NCBI RefSeq assembly: GCF_023983475.1
Contig: NZ_CP092712.1
Span: 248,001 to 312,000, forward strand
Origin: Aliivibrio fischeri ATCC 7744 = JCM 18803 = DSM 507
Lineage (GTDB): Bacteria > Pseudomonadota > Gammaproteobacteria > Enterobacterales > Vibrionaceae
Direction: 5' to 3'
Length of the DNA stretch: 64,000 bases
The notes under the pieces were generated by a model. That model was not told the origin of the DNA, did no database searches, and saw only the letters and a list, made by a program, of their open reading frames with translations. Shown piece by piece: positions 31,714-42,395 of this stretch (position 1 is the stretch's first letter; every line of letters begins with the position of its first letter). Both the position numbers and the translations under genes were made by a program.

Positions 31714-32730
31714 ATGAAAACAACAGTAACTTCATTTCCAGTTAAAAAGCTATCTCTCGCTATTGCATTAGCAAGCATATCTTCTTTTTCTGTATCCGCA
31801 TCAGAAACACTAACGGTATACACTTATGATTCATTTGCAGCGGATTGGGGCCCAGGACCTAAAGTTGAAGCGGCATTTGAAGCTAAATGTGGCTGTAATT
31901 TAGAGTTGGTTGCATTAGATGATGGCGTATCAATTTTGAATCGTCTACGTCTTGAGGGAAAGAATGCTAAAGCTGATATTGTATTGGGTTTAGATAATAA
32001 CTTAATGGCGGAAGCGAAAAAAACGGGGTTACTCGCTCAACATCAAATAGATACAAGTTCGGTACATTTACCTAATGGGTGGAGTGATACAACGTTTATT
32101 CCTTATGACTTTGGTTATTTTGCTTTTGTTTACAACAAAGAGAAAGTAACTAATCCTCCAAAGAGTCTAAAAGAGTTGGTTGAACAGCGCGACGATTTAA
32201 AAGTGATTTATCAAGATCCTCGAACTTCAACACCGGGACAAGGTTTATTGCTTTGGATGAAGTCCGTATATGGTGACGATGCCGCTCAAGCATGGAAGCA
32301 ACTATCTAAAAAAACAGTGACAGTCACAAAAGGTTGGTCAGAAGCTTATAGTATGTTTTTAGAGGGGGAGTCGGATCTCGTTTTATCTTATACAACATCT
32401 CCTGCTTATCATATTATTGCTGAGAATGATCAACGATTTGTAGCAGCTAATTTTTCAGAAGGCCATTACACTCAAGTTGAGGTGGCTGCAAAAGTGAAAT
32501 CAACAAAGCACAATAAACTTGCCGATGAGTTTTTAGCATTCATATTAAGTGATGAGTTTCAATCTGCGATGCCAACAGGGAATTGGATGTATCCAGTCAC
32601 TCAAATTGAGTTACCAAAGGGATTTGAAACACTGACGGTTCCTAATAAAGCATTATCATTCAGCTCTGAAGATATCGCACAAAAGCGAAAATCTTGGATT
32701 CGTGAATGGCAACATGCATTAACTTTTTAA
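31714..32730 (+). CDS. thiB: Thiamine/TPP periplasmic binding protein ThiB
   Basis: A 338-residue substrate-binding protein of the thiamine ABC importer. A signal peptide of about 30 residues ends FSVSASE; the mature part begins TLTVYTYDSFAADWGPGPKV, typical of ThiB. The ATG at 31714 is preferred over the GTG at 31684, which would put 10 charged residues before the signal peptide. The ribosome site AAGGA is in the loop of a small stem CGCTC / GAGCG (31688-31709), 14 bases before the start. TPP riboswitch upstream. Confidence 0.95.
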   Translation: MKTTVTSFPVKKLSLAIALASISSFSVSASETLTVYTYDSFAADWGPGPKVEAAFEAKCGCNLELVALDDGVSILNRLRLEGKNAKADIVLGLDNNLMAEAKKTGLLAQHQIDTSSVHLPNGWSDTTFIPYDFGYFAFVYNKEKVTNPPKSLKELVEQRDDLKVIYQDPRTSTPGQGLLLWMKSVYGDDAAQAWKQLSKKTVTVTKGWSEAYSMFLEGESDLVLSYTTSPAYHIIAENDQRFVAANFSEGHYTQVEVAAKVKSTKHNKLADEFLAFILSDEFQSAMPTGNWMYPVTQIELPKGFETLTVPNKALSFSSEDIAQKRKSWIREWQHALTF

Positions 32731-32772
32731 TTGGTGTAATAAGGAGCCAATAGTGCTCCTTTATCTTATTTC

Positions 32773-34377
32773 ATGAAATCTCGAACTCTCTTTAATTCTA
32801 CGCCTTTCATCGGTTATATCGTTGCGGCAACTATTCTCTGCTTTGTTGGTGGTGCAATTAGTGCACTTTTAATTGAATCACCGAGTTTAGACTTACGTAT
32901 TATTTGGTCTGATCCATATTACCGCTACATCACTCAATTTAGTTTATATCAAGCATTTTTATCAACAATAATCAGCGTTGGTTTAGCTATACCAACAGCC
33001 TATGCTTTATCTCGCCGTCAATTTATAGGTCGAGGGTTACTGCTAAAGCTCTGTGCAACCACATTAGTGTTACCTGTGCTTGTTGGTGTTTTTGGTTTAT
33101 TGGCTATTTATGGAAATAGTGGATTAATTGCTGATGCTTTTGCTTGGTTTGGATCTTCTTTGCCATTTTCGATTTATGGCCTAAATGGTATTTTATTGGC
33201 TCATGTTTTTTTTAATTTCCCTTTTGCAACTCGGCTCTTACTGCAATCATTAGATTCTATTTCCATTGAACAACATCAGTTATCTGCACACCTTGGATTA
33301 ATGGGGTGGAGTAAGTATCGTCTTGTTGCATGGCCAAGAATAAAACAGCAATTGCCACATGTTGCTGGGTTGGTCTTTATGCTTTGCTTTACGAGTTTTG
33401 CTACCGTAATGGCGCTAGGTGGTGGCCCTAAGTCCACAACAATAGAGTTAGCAATATACCAAGCAATTAAGTTTGATTTTGATTTGCAATCAGGTGCCAT
33501 TTTGGCTTTATGGCAAATGTTATTATGTGGATTATTATCATTGTGTATTCAACGGTTCTCAAAATCAGTTTCTGTTGATTCAGCATCGTTATCACAGGTG
33601 GTTTTATATCAAGATACCAATAGAGCAAGGTGGTGGGACTGGGCGTGGATAACGGTTTTAGGGATTTTTATGTTACCGCCCTTATTTATGGTTGTCCTTA
33701 GTGGGCTTAATTCACAATTATTTGTTGTCATCACATCATCGGAGTTTTGGTCTGCATTAATCAACTCTTTAATTGTGGCCTTTGGTGCCGCTGTGATTGC
33801 ATTACTTCTTGGTGTTCTGCTTTTACATACAACTCGGTCTTTACGTTTAAAACAAAAAAGATTATTAGCAGATAAGTTAGATCTGATTGGTGTGATGATT
33901 TTAGTCACGCCAGGGTTGGTGATCAGTACGGGGCTTTTTTTATTATTAAGAAACATAACCGATGTCTTTAGTATCGCTATTTGGATTGTCATCTTAGTCA
34001 ATGCATTAATGGCATTACCTTACGTAATAAAAACATTAGCTCAACCTTTGTTGCATATTGCACAGCAGTATCATTTACTGTGTGCAAGTTTGGGATTGTA
34101 CGGATTGTCACGGTTTAGAGTGATTGAATGGAAAGCATTAAGAAAACCTTTTGCTCATGCTTTTTCTATTGCTTTTATTATGTCTGTTGGTGATTTAAGT
34201 GCGATTGCCTTGTTTGGTAGCCAAGATTTTAGAACGCTACCACTCTATTTATTTCAATTGCTTGGCAGTTATCAGATGGAAGCGGCAGCCGTTATTTCAT
34301 TGAGCCTTTTATTATTGAGTGTGGGTGTGTTTGTTGTTGTTGAATGGCTATTTTTATCAAAGAAAAGGAAACAGTAA
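32773..34377 (+). CDS. thiP: Thiamine ABC transporter permease ThiP
   Basis: A 534-residue inner-membrane permease made of two fused halves of about six segments each, as in E. coli ThiP (536). Each half carries an EAA-type loop for the ATPase, seen as SAHLGLMGWSKYRLVAWPRI near residue 170 and CASLGLYGLSRFRVIEW near residue 435. It is 42 bp after thiB and overlaps thiQ by one base. Confidence 0.95.
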   Translation: MKSRTLFNSTPFIGYIVAATILCFVGGAISALLIESPSLDLRIIWSDPYYRYITQFSLYQAFLSTIISVGLAIPTAYALSRRQFIGRGLLLKLCATTLVLPVLVGVFGLLAIYGNSGLIADAFAWFGSSLPFSIYGLNGILLAHVFFNFPFATRLLLQSLDSISIEQHQLSAHLGLMGWSKYRLVAWPRIKQQLPHVAGLVFMLCFTSFATVMALGGGPKSTTIELAIYQAIKFDFDLQSGAILALWQMLLCGLLSLCIQRFSKSVSVDSASLSQVVLYQDTNRARWWDWAWITVLGIFMLPPLFMVVLSGLNSQLFVVITSSEFWSALINSLIVAFGAAVIALLLGVLLLHTTRSLRLKQKRLLADKLDLIGVMILVTPGLVISTGLFLLLRNITDVFSIAIWIVILVNALMALPYVIKTLAQPLLHIAQQYHLLCASLGLYGLSRFRVIEWKALRKPFAHAFSIAFIMSVGDLSAIALFGSQDFRTLPLYLFQLLGSYQMEAAAVISLSLLLLSVGVFVVVEWLFLSKKRKQ

Positions 34378-35081
34378 TGCTGCGTTTTTCTGATGTGAAA
34401 TATCGATATTATACTGATTTGTTTGAGTTCGATTTGAATGTAGAGCAGGGAAGCGTTGTTGCTATTTTAGGTCCTAGTGGAGCTGGTAAAAGTACCTTAT
34501 TGAGCTTATTGGCAGGTTTTATTGAACCTGAAAGTGGTGATATTACAATAAATAACGAATCACAGCTTTCACTTGCTCCTCATCAACGTCCTTTATCTAT
34601 GTTATTTCAAGAGCATAACCTTTTTGCTCATTTATCTGTTGCTGAGAATATTGGCTTGGGTATTAAGCCTAATTTACGTTTAAATGAGAAAGATAAAAAA
34701 ACGAATTATGATGCGGCTCGCCAAGTTGGGGTTGATGATTTGCTGCAACGTTTGCCTGAGCAGTTATCTGGAGGACAAAAGCAACGTGTAGCCTTAGCCC
34801 GATGTTTAGTTCAGCAAAAACCTGTCTTATTATTGGATGAGCCATTTTCAGCGCTTGACCCTATCTTAAGGGAAGAAATGATTGTGTTAATTCAGGCGTT
34901 GATAAAGAGTGAAAAATTAACCGTTTTAATGGTGACGCACAGTTTACAAGATGCAAAAGCCCTTGCTTCTCATTATGCTTTTATTTGCCAACAAAAAGTG
35001 CTGAGTCACGGACGTATTTCTGGTTTGCTTACTCAAGAAAATCCACCAGAATTAACGCAATATTTACAAGCGGTAAAGTAA
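34377..35081 (+). CDS. thiQ: Thiamine ABC transporter ATPase ThiQ
   Basis: A 234-residue ATPase. Walker A GPSGAGKST is near residue 32, the signature LSGGQKQRVALAR near 126 and Walker B LLLDEPFSALD near 146. The ATG at 34377 overlaps the thiP stop (TAATG) with AAAGGAAA upstream; the in-frame start at 34344 lies within thiP and adds non-family residues. Confidence 0.95.
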   Translation: MLRFSDVKYRYYTDLFEFDLNVEQGSVVAILGPSGAGKSTLLSLLAGFIEPESGDITINNESQLSLAPHQRPLSMLFQEHNLFAHLSVAENIGLGIKPNLRLNEKDKKTNYDAARQVGVDDLLQRLPEQLSGGQKQRVALARCLVQQKPVLLLDEPFSALDPILREEMIVLIQALIKSEKLTVLMVTHSLQDAKALASHYAFICQQKVLSHGRISGLLTQENPPELTQYLQAVK

Positions 35082-35274
35082 ACTTTGTTTATAAAAATGC
35101 GTATAATCGACTACACTCATTTTTATAGTAAATTGGCGTGACCTGAGTGCTCTCATACAGTAACATTAGCGCCCTTTTGAGCCTTAACCTTTGCGGGTTG
35201 TCTATTCTTGGCTTTCGAAAAAATTCTCATTCCATATCTTATAAAACAAATTAATTTTGAGGTGCGTTACCACT

Positions 35275-38184
35275 ATGTCATTTGCTTTGGGACAACGTTG
35301 GATCAGTGATACAGAAAGTGATTTAGGTTTAGGTACGGTAGTGGCTGTTGATGACAGAACCGTATCATTACTTTTTGCTGCATCAGAAGAAAACCGTTTA
35401 TACGCAAAACACGATGCTCCCGTTACCCGAGTGATGTTCAATAAGGGAGATACCATTGAAAGCCATGAGGGCTGGTCACTTGATGTTGAAGACGTTATTG
35501 AAGAAGGTGGTTTATTAACTTATATCGGTACTCGAGTTGATACTGACGAAGCCAATGTGATACTTCGTGAGACGTTATTGAGTCATCAAATCCGTTTTAA
35601 TAAACCTCAAGATAAATTATTTGCAGGTCAAATTGATCGTATGGATCGATTTGCTTTGCGTTTCCGTGCACTTCAAAACCAATATGAACAACACAAAAGC
35701 CCGATGCGCGGTTTATGTGGCATGCGTGCAGGATTGATCCCTCACCAATTATTCATTGCTCATGAAGTGGGCCGTCGTTATGCTCCACGTGTTTTATTAG
35801 CCGATGAAGTGGGCTTAGGTAAAACCATTGAAGCGGGTATGATCATTCACCAACAGGTGCTTTCTGGTCGTGCTGAGCGCGTATTGATTGTTGTACCTGA
35901 AACACTGCAACATCAATGGTTAGTTGAAATGATGCGTCGTTTTAACCTTCATTTTTCTATCTTTGATGAAGAGCGTTGTGTTGAAGCTTATGCAGATTCT
36001 GAAAATCCATTTGATACCGCACAGTTTGTTTTATGTTCTTTGGACTTTATTCGTAAGAGTAAACGTCGCTTTGAGCAAGTAGTAGAAGCTGATTGGGATC
36101 TACTGGTTGTTGATGAAGCACATCACTTAGAATGGAATCAAACGAAGCCTAGTCGTGAATATCAAGTTATCGAAGCGATTGCAGAAGAAACGCCAGGGGT
36201 ATTACTGCTAACAGCGACACCTGAGCAATTAGGCCATGAGAGTCACTTTGCTCGTTTACGTCTATTAGATCCTGATCGTTTTTATGATTATGACGCATTC
36301 GTAGAAGAAGAACGTCAATATCAACCTGTAGCTGATGCAGTAACGGCATTAATGAGCGGTGAAAAACTATCAAATGATGCGAAAAACCGTATTACTGAAT
36401 TGCTTTCTGAGCAAGATGTAGAGCCGCTATTTAGAATTATTGAATCATCAGCAGCTGAAGATGAACAAGCTCAAGCTCGCCAAGAATTAGTGGATAACTT
36501 AATGGACCGTCATGGTACGGGTCGTGTGTTATTCCGTAATACTCGTGCAGCTATTAAAGGTTTCCCACAGCGTAACCTTAATTTAATGCCAATGCCTTTA
36601 CCATCTCAGTATGCTACGTCTATGCGTGTTGCAACCATGATGGGTGGACGCATGACGGATGAAGCTCGTGCAATGAAGATGCTTTATCCAGAAGAGATCT
36701 TCCAAGAGTTTGAAGGTGATAGTGCGACGTGGTGGCAGTTTGACCCGCGTGTTAACTGGTTGCTTGAGCTACTGAAAGAAAACCGTAATGAGAAGGTGCT
36801 TATTATTGCATCTCGAGCTTCAACGGCATTACAACTTGAGCAAGCATTACGTGAGCGTGAAGGTATTCGTGGTACGGTTTTCCATGAAGGTATGTCAATT
36901 ATTGAACGTGATAAAGCGGCAGCTTACTTCGCACAAGAAGAAGGCGGTGCACAGGTATTGATTTGTTCTGAGATTGGTTCTGAAGGTCGTAACTTCCAGT
37001 TTGCTAATCAGCTTGTTATGTTTGATTTACCGTTTAACCCTGACTTACTTGAGCAACGTATTGGTCGTTTGGATCGTATTGGTCAAAAACGCGATATTGA
37101 AATTCATGTTCCTTACCTACAAGGTACATCTCAAGAATTGCTTGCTCGTTGGTTTGATGAAGGTTTGAATGCCTTTGGCGAAACTTGTCCAACAGGTCGT
37201 GCTGTTTATGACAAATTTGCTGATGCAATTATTGCTATCTTAGCAACAGGTAAATCTGATGGCTTAGAGTCATTAATTGAAGAGTCGGCTGCATTAAATA
37301 AAGCGCTAAAAGCACAATTAGAGCAAGGCCGTGACCGTTTATTAGAAGTTCATTCTAATGGTGGCGATAAAGCGAAAGAAATTGCAGAGCAAATTGCGGC
37401 AACCGACGGCGATACAAATCTTGTTAATTTTGCATTAAACCTATTTGATACCATTGGTTTAAACCAAGATGATAAAGGTGAAAATGCCATTGTTGTCACT
37501 CCAGCGGAAAACATGTTGGTATCAAGCTACCCAGGTTTACCTTATGAAGGTTGTACTATTACGTTTGACCGTGAAACAGCGCTTTCTCGTGAAGACATGA
37601 ACTTGATCAGTTGGGAGCACCCAATGATTCAAGGTGGTATTGATCTTGTTTTAACCGAAGGGGTAGGGGCAACAGCGGTTTCTTTATTGAAGAATAAAGC
37701 ATTACCAGCAGGCACTTTATTATTAGAACTGGTTTATGTAGTAGATGCGCAAGCTCCTAAACAGAGTGGTATTGCTCGCTTCTTACCTAAAACGCCTATT
37801 CGTATCATGATGGATGGTAAAGGTAATGATCTTTCTGCTCAGGTTGAATTTGAAAGCTTTAACCGTCAGCTAAGTCCAGTTAATCGTCATATGGCGAGCA
37901 AGTTGGTTAATTCGGTTCAAAAAGAGATCCATGGATTAATCGATAAAGCGGAAATTAGCATGGAAGAGCGCTTAGAAAGCGTTCGCACTGATGCTGAAAA
38001 AGAGATGAAAGCAGCACTTAATTCAGAGCTTGAACGTTTACAAGCTTTGAAAGCAGTCAACCCAAATATTCGTGATGAAGAGTTAACTCAAATTGAAACT
38101 CAAATGAGCGAACTATCTGGTTATATTGGTAAAGCACAAGTTCAGTTAGATTCATTACGTCTAATTGTAGTGAGCCATAATTAA
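35275..38184 (+). CDS. rapA: RNA polymerase-associated SWI2/SNF2 ATPase RapA
   Basis: A 969-residue motor that recycles stalled RNA polymerase. The N-terminal NGN/Tudor-like part ([20 protein letters not shown]) is followed by the ATPase core with Walker [14 protein letters not shown], the Walker B-like DEAHHLEW, and motif [17 protein letters not shown] near residue 600. The length matches E. coli RapA (968). The ATG at 35275 has GAGGTG at 35259-35264; the in-frame TTG-type codon at 35257 is a poorer choice. rluA follows as in E. coli. Confidence 0.97.
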   Translation: MSFALGQRWISDTESDLGLGTVVAVDDRTVSLLFAASEENRLYAKHDAPVTRVMFNKGDTIESHEGWSLDVEDVIEEGGLLTYIGTRVDTDEANVILRETLLSHQIRFNKPQDKLFAGQIDRMDRFALRFRALQNQYEQHKSPMRGLCGMRAGLIPHQLFIAHEVGRRYAPRVLLADEVGLGKTIEAGMIIHQQVLSGRAERVLIVVPETLQHQWLVEMMRRFNLHFSIFDEERCVEAYADSENPFDTAQFVLCSLDFIRKSKRRFEQVVEADWDLLVVDEAHHLEWNQTKPSREYQVIEAIAEETPGVLLLTATPEQLGHESHFARLRLLDPDRFYDYDAFVEEERQYQPVADAVTALMSGEKLSNDAKNRITELLSEQDVEPLFRIIESSAAEDEQAQARQELVDNLMDRHGTGRVLFRNTRAAIKGFPQRNLNLMPMPLPSQYATSMRVATMMGGRMTDEARAMKMLYPEEIFQEFEGDSATWWQFDPRVNWLLELLKENRNEKVLIIASRASTALQLEQALREREGIRGTVFHEGMSIIERDKAAAYFAQEEGGAQVLICSEIGSEGRNFQFANQLVMFDLPFNPDLLEQRIGRLDRIGQKRDIEIHVPYLQGTSQELLARWFDEGLNAFGETCPTGRAVYDKFADAIIAILATGKSDGLESLIEESAALNKALKAQLEQGRDRLLEVHSNGGDKAKEIAEQIAATDGDTNLVNFALNLFDTIGLNQDDKGENAIVVTPAENMLVSSYPGLPYEGCTITFDRETALSREDMNLISWEHPMIQGGIDLVLTEGVGATAVSLLKNKALPAGTLLLELVYVVDAQAPKQSGIARFLPKTPIRIMMDGKGNDLSAQVEFESFNRQLSPVNRHMASKLVNSVQKEIHGLIDKAEISMEERLESVRTDAEKEMKAALNSELERLQALKAVNPNIRDEELTQIETQMSELSGYIGKAQVQLDSLRLIVVSHN

Positions 38185-38191
38185 GTAACAT

Positions 38192-38228
38192 CATGCTCTC
38201 TGAATAATGGTATGTTTCAGAGAGCATG
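38192..38228 (+). other. Perfect 13-bp hairpin between rapA and rluA
   Basis: CATGCTCTCTGAA (38192-38204) pairs without mismatch with TTCAGAGAGCATG (38216-38228) around a 12-base loop. There is no T run after it, so it is not a standard terminator; it may stabilise the rapA transcript end or limit readthrough into rluA. Confidence 0.7.
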
Positions 38229-38246
38229 CCTATAGTGAGTATAAGC

Positions 38247-38984
38247 ATGGCAATGCTGGAATATTTACCACCCCAAGATCCGTGGATAGACATTGTTTAT
38301 CAAGACGAATTTATTTTAGTGGTAAACAAGCCATCTGGTTTATTATCTGTACCTGGCCGAGCTCCTGAGCATTACGACAGTATGTGGAGCCGTTTAAAGG
38401 TTGAATTCCCTGATATTCAAGTTGTACATCGTTTAGATATGTCTACGTCAGGGTTAATGTTGTTTGCGATGAATAAATACAGCGAACGTCATTTAAAGAA
38501 ACAGTTTCAGTACCGTCTAACGCATAAAATTTATTATGCGCGAGTATGGGGAAACATTGAGCAAGATGAAGGTGAAATTGATTTACCTTTAATTTGTGAT
38601 TGGGAGAATAGACCAAAACAGAAAGTGTGTTTTGAGCATGGCAAACCTTCTCAAACTCGCTATCAAGTTGTAAGACGTGAAGAGAAAACGACGATTGTTC
38701 GGTTGTTACCGATCACTGGGCGCTCTCATCAATTACGTGTACATATGCTATCGATTGGGCATCCGATTGTTGGGGATGAGTTTTATGCGAATGAGGAAGC
38801 GAAAAATTTCTCTTCTCGTTTGGAGCTGCATGCGGCTGAATTGAGCTTTTACCATCCAAAATCGGATTGGGTTCGCTCTATTTTTGTCCCTTGTGATTTT
38901 TACCCTGAAGCACAAGAGATGATGTTCTCTATTTATGATCCAATAAGAAAGCTACCAGATTATAAAACATTGAAATCATCTTAA
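38247..38984 (+). CDS. rluA: Dual-specificity pseudouridine synthase RluA
   Basis: A 245-residue enzyme that in E. coli modifies 23S U746 and U32 of several tRNAs. The catalytic motif HRLDMSTSG is near residue 63, and the KPSGLLSVPG and PITGRSHQLRVHML blocks are conserved. The ATG at 38247 gives the family N-terminus (EYLPPQDPW); the in-frame ATG at 38226 lies in the upstream hairpin. No separate S4 domain is present, as expected for RluA rather than RluC/D. Confidence 0.94.
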   Translation: MAMLEYLPPQDPWIDIVYQDEFILVVNKPSGLLSVPGRAPEHYDSMWSRLKVEFPDIQVVHRLDMSTSGLMLFAMNKYSERHLKKQFQYRLTHKIYYARVWGNIEQDEGEIDLPLICDWENRPKQKVCFEHGKPSQTRYQVVRREEKTTIVRLLPITGRSHQLRVHMLSIGHPIVGDEFYANEEAKNFSSRLELHAAELSFYHPKSDWVRSIFVPCDFYPEAQEMMFSIYDPIRKLPDYKTLKSS

Positions 38985-39026
38985 TAAAAAATCAGTTCGA
39001 GATGAATGTCTCGAACTGAATCTTTT
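38985..39026. terminator. Bidirectional terminator between rluA and uspA
   Basis: An A-tract, the stem TCAGTTCGAGA (38992-39002) / TCTCGAACTGA (39009-39019) of 11 bp, and ATCTTTT. The minus-strand T run is the longer, so it fits best as the terminator of the uspA side. Confidence 0.87.
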
Positions 39027-39034
39027 CATTATGG

Positions 39035-39472
39035 TTAGCCTTGTGGCTTTACAACCATGACATTGATTGGTGAGTTTTCAACAACTTTACTTGCCACCGA
39101 ACCAAGCATCACCTTATCAATTTTTGAGCGTTTGTGACTTGGCATAACAATAAGATCAGCACCTAAGCGTTCTGCGTAATCAAGAATTGTGACATAAGGT
39201 TTTCCTTCTGACACATGAACTCTATATACGACTTCCTCATCAACAAACTTCGCAGCAAACTTGTTTAATTGTTCGGATACATCAGCTTTCATTTGCTTTG
39301 CCGCATCTTTCGGAAAGTATGTAGAGACCATAGACATATGAATCCCCGGCAATACATTTAAAAGATGCAGCTCTGCATTTGATTGTTTTGCATGCCAAAC
39401 CGCTAATTCAACGGCTTTATCTGCAAACCCTTTTTCGTTTAAATCTACTGGAACCAAGATCTGTTTATACAT
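39035..39472 (-). CDS. Universal stress protein, UspA family, beside TRAP transporter
   Basis: A 145-residue single-domain Usp protein. It begins MYKQILVPVDLNEKGFADKA, and carries the ATP-binding loop type GSVASKVVENSPINVMVV at the C-terminus (G-2x-G-9x-S/N pattern). The ATG at 39470-39472 has AGGTAA upstream. It follows the TRAP permease by 51 bp in the same direction. In Halomonas the UspA-like TeaD sits with the TeaABC TRAP system and modulates it; a similar role here is inference. Confidence 0.9.
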   Translation of the reverse strand: MYKQILVPVDLNEKGFADKAVELAVWHAKQSNAELHLLNVLPGIHMSMVSTYFPKDAAKQMKADVSEQLNKFAAKFVDEEVVYRVHVSEGKPYVTILDYAERLGADLIVMPSHKRSKIDKVMLGSVASKVVENSPINVMVVKPQG

Positions 39473-39523
39473 ATTTTTATTACCTAATTTGGGGAGATGA
39501 TACTCCCCATAGATTCCATTCAA

Positions 39524-42100
39524 TTATGCCGCTAAGTTATCCTTTTTTGCTCGGCGACGTTGATTTAAGCCTAATGCCAAAAGTAGTAGTAGAGTTGGAA
39601 CAAATACCCACTCTTTTAATGGACGATCTGCATCAAGGACAACTTGTTTGATTTCCCAATCAAAATCAATACCAGATGCTTCAGCAGGACTTCCAAACTC
39701 AACCATATCGACAATCATTTTGTTGTCGACTTCAGATAGCATTAGCCCCATTGAACTGACTCGTTCTTCACCTGTAATAGCTCTCTCATCAAAAGGTAAA
39801 CGAACAGTTTTGTTTATGATGTCACCTTCTAGGTTTTCACCACTCACTTGTAATTCCAGTGATTGTCCTATATTTAGCCCTTCTGCGATTTGAGCAATCT
39901 CAATTCCTTGGTGATAATCTTTTGCTGGATACAATTGATCCCACCAGTACCCCGGACGGAATAAAGAGAAAGTAATTAACAATAAAAGAGCGGTTTCCCA
40001 CCATTTTGTTTTAGTAAACCACCAACCTTGTGTTGCTGCAGAAAAAGTAAGCATAGCAATGATCGATGAAATAACCGTTAATGCTAGGTGCCACCATGAA
40101 TCAATCCCCATTAACAATAGTTGAGTATTGAAAATAAACATAAATGGCAGTATTGCAGTACGGATATCATAGGTAAAACCTTGGATACCTGTTCGTATTG
40201 GATCGGATTTCGCAATCGCTGCTGCTGCAAATGCAGCAAGACCTACTGGCGGTGTATCATCCGCTAAAATACCAAAATAAAAGACAAATAAATGAACAGC
40301 AATTAATGGAATGATTAATCCATGAGCAGCACCTAGTGTCACAATAACTGGAGCCATAAGGGTTGATACAACAATGTAATTTGCTGTTGTTGGTAATCCC
40401 ATACCAAGAATTAAACTGATCACCGCAGTAAATAACAGCATTAATATGATGCTACCGCCAGAAATAAATTCTACGAAATCAGTCATAACAAGGCCGATTC
40501 CCGTAAGTGTTACTACACCAACAACCGTACCAGCTGCTGCCGTTGCAACACCGATACCAATCATGTTTCTAGCACCTGATACTAGACTTTCTAGTAAATC
40601 ATCAAATCCTTGTTTTACACTTTCGAACATATCGTCATCTTTAGTAAAAAAGCTGATTAATGGTCGTTGAGTTAACAAGATAAAGATCATAAATACTGAT
40701 GCCCAGAATGCAGATAGACCAGGAGAAAATCGCTCAACAGTCAAACACCACACTAATACCACGATAGGTAATAAGAAATGCAAACCTGATTTGATTGTTG
40801 GACCAGGATCTGGCACTTCAGTTAACTCTTCATCAATTGCCATCATGGCATGTTCTTGATATTTAGCTGAAATACGAATTAAGCCAACATAAGACAGCAG
40901 CAATGCAATAGTAACAATTGGGGTTGCTGCATCTCCAAAGACACCTTTTGTCCAACCGATACCATAATAAACAGCAGCACTAATAATACACAAACCAAGA
41001 ATGGTTCCTGTAAAAGAGAGCAAACTTTGAACGAGTGTTGGGTTATGACGACGTGGTAAACCTTTCATACCTGCTTTACAGGCTTCAAGGTGGACAATAT
41101 AAAGTAATGCGATGTAAGAAATAAGCGCTGGTAATAAGGCCGCTTTAATTACTTCAACATATGAAATACCCACGTACTCCACCATTAAGAATGCCGCAGC
41201 CCCCATAATAGGTGGTGTTAATTGACCATTCGTTGATGCTGCAACTTCAACGGCACCCGCTTTTGTTCCTGGGAAACCAACACGTTTCATTAGTGGAATG
41301 GTGAATGTGCCTGTTGTTACAACATTGGCAATAGAAGACCCTGAAACTAAACCTGATAAACCTGAAGCAACAACCGCTGCTTTTGCTGGGCCACCTTTCA
41401 TATGACCGAGTAGAGAGAAAGCCACTTTAATAAAGTAAGCACCAGCACCTGCTTTTTCTAACATGGCGCCAAAAAGTACAAATAAGAAAACAAATGAGGT
41501 TGATACGCCTAAAGCAACACCAAATACCCCTTCAGTTGTTAGCCATAAGTGAGACATCGCTTTATTTAAGCTTGCACCTTTATGAGCAATAACATCTGGC
41601 ATATGTGGACCAGCAAAGGTGTATAGAAGAAACACTGCTGCCACAACCATGAGTGGTGGACCTAATGCTCGTCGAGTTGCTTCAAGTAGTAAAATCATAC
41701 CGGTAACAGCAGCCACAATATCAAATGTGGTTGGCGCACCAGAGCGACCTGCAAGTTCGGTATAAAAAATATAGATATAAGCAGCAGCGAAGCTGCCTAA
41801 TAAAGCCAGAACCCAATCAATCGTAGGAATACGGTCTCTTGGTGAGTTTTTGAGTGCAGGGTAAGCGGTGAATGCTAAAAAAATAGCAAAAGCTAAGTGT
41901 ATAGATCGCGCTTCTGTATCATTAAGTATGCCGAAATCAAAAATGAACGGTAAAGGGGAGGCATACCAAAGCTGGAATAAAGACCAACATAGTGGAACAA
42001 ACCATAAAATACGGCCAGATAATCCTTGCGGCGAACGAGCCCCGGTATCAGATTGGGCCACCATTTCTTGCACATCTTGTGACGATGAAGATTGCGTCAT
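39524..42100 (-). CDS. TRAP transporter fused 4TM/12TM permease (TAXI type)
   Basis: An 858-residue inner-membrane protein in which the small and large TRAP permease subunits are fused; about 18 membrane segments can be seen. Conserved pieces include GLSGLVSGSSIANVVTTGTF, the substrate-path block ASTNGQLTPPIMGAAAF and GMGLPTTANYIVVSTLMAPV. The last ~160 residues form a soluble C-terminal extension (DUF3394-like) with a PDZ-like GSPAEASGIDFDWEI. The partner binding protein is encoded upstream at 42396. Substrate is unknown; TAXI systems are poorly characterised. Confidence 0.93.
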   Translation of the reverse strand: MTQSSSSQDVQEMVAQSDTGARSPQGLSGRILWFVPLCWSLFQLWYASPLPFIFDFGILNDTEARSIHLAFAIFLAFTAYPALKNSPRDRIPTIDWVLALLGSFAAAYIYIFYTELAGRSGAPTTFDIVAAVTGMILLLEATRRALGPPLMVVAAVFLLYTFAGPHMPDVIAHKGASLNKAMSHLWLTTEGVFGVALGVSTSFVFLFVLFGAMLEKAGAGAYFIKVAFSLLGHMKGGPAKAAVVASGLSGLVSGSSIANVVTTGTFTIPLMKRVGFPGTKAGAVEVAASTNGQLTPPIMGAAAFLMVEYVGISYVEVIKAALLPALISYIALLYIVHLEACKAGMKGLPRRHNPTLVQSLLSFTGTILGLCIISAAVYYGIGWTKGVFGDAATPIVTIALLLSYVGLIRISAKYQEHAMMAIDEELTEVPDPGPTIKSGLHFLLPIVVLVWCLTVERFSPGLSAFWASVFMIFILLTQRPLISFFTKDDDMFESVKQGFDDLLESLVSGARNMIGIGVATAAAGTVVGVVTLTGIGLVMTDFVEFISGGSIILMLLFTAVISLILGMGLPTTANYIVVSTLMAPVIVTLGAAHGLIIPLIAVHLFVFYFGILADDTPPVGLAAFAAAAIAKSDPIRTGIQGFTYDIRTAILPFMFIFNTQLLLMGIDSWWHLALTVISSIIAMLTFSAATQGWWFTKTKWWETALLLLITFSLFRPGYWWDQLYPAKDYHQGIEIAQIAEGLNIGQSLELQVSGENLEGDIINKTVRLPFDERAITGEERVSSMGLMLSEVDNKMIVDMVEFGSPAEASGIDFDWEIKQVVLDADRPLKEWVFVPTLLLLLALGLNQRRRAKKDNLAA

Positions 42101-42395
42101 GTACCTTTCCTTAGTGATGGTCGAATTTAATACTCTTTCAATTAAGTATTAGGTTTCCGAATATAGCCAATGTATAGGCCAAAAAAGCTGATCTTTAAAT
42201 CCGTTTATCGTTATAACCATCGTATTTATTTTTGTTATAGCTTACTTTTTTAAAGTGAAGTTTGAACATTGAATAATAAGATAGCTATTACCAATTGAGC
42301 GGTTGGTATTATTATTGTCCGTTTAATAGAAAGATCAGAAAGTAGAGCGAAGAATAAAAGAGGCCATATGACCTCTTTTACCTAAAGAAGTGTTT
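42101..42395 (-). other. Spacer between TAXI receptor and TRAP permease genes
   Basis: This 295-bp AT-rich gap holds the receptor terminator at 42355-42380, a short TACCAA (42289-42294) / TTGGTA (42303-42308) palindrome and a TAATACT / AGTATTA pair near 42129-42153. The permease ribosome site GGAAAGGTAC lies immediately before its ATG. I see no convincing promoter and no small gene. Confidence 0.5.
42355..42380 (-). terminator. Terminator after the TAXI receptor gene
   Basis: TAAAAGAGG (42355-42363) pairs with CCTCTTTTA (42372-42380) around an 8-base loop; on the minus strand the right side ends in TTTTATTC. It probably lets the binding protein be made in excess over the permease. Confidence 0.65.
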
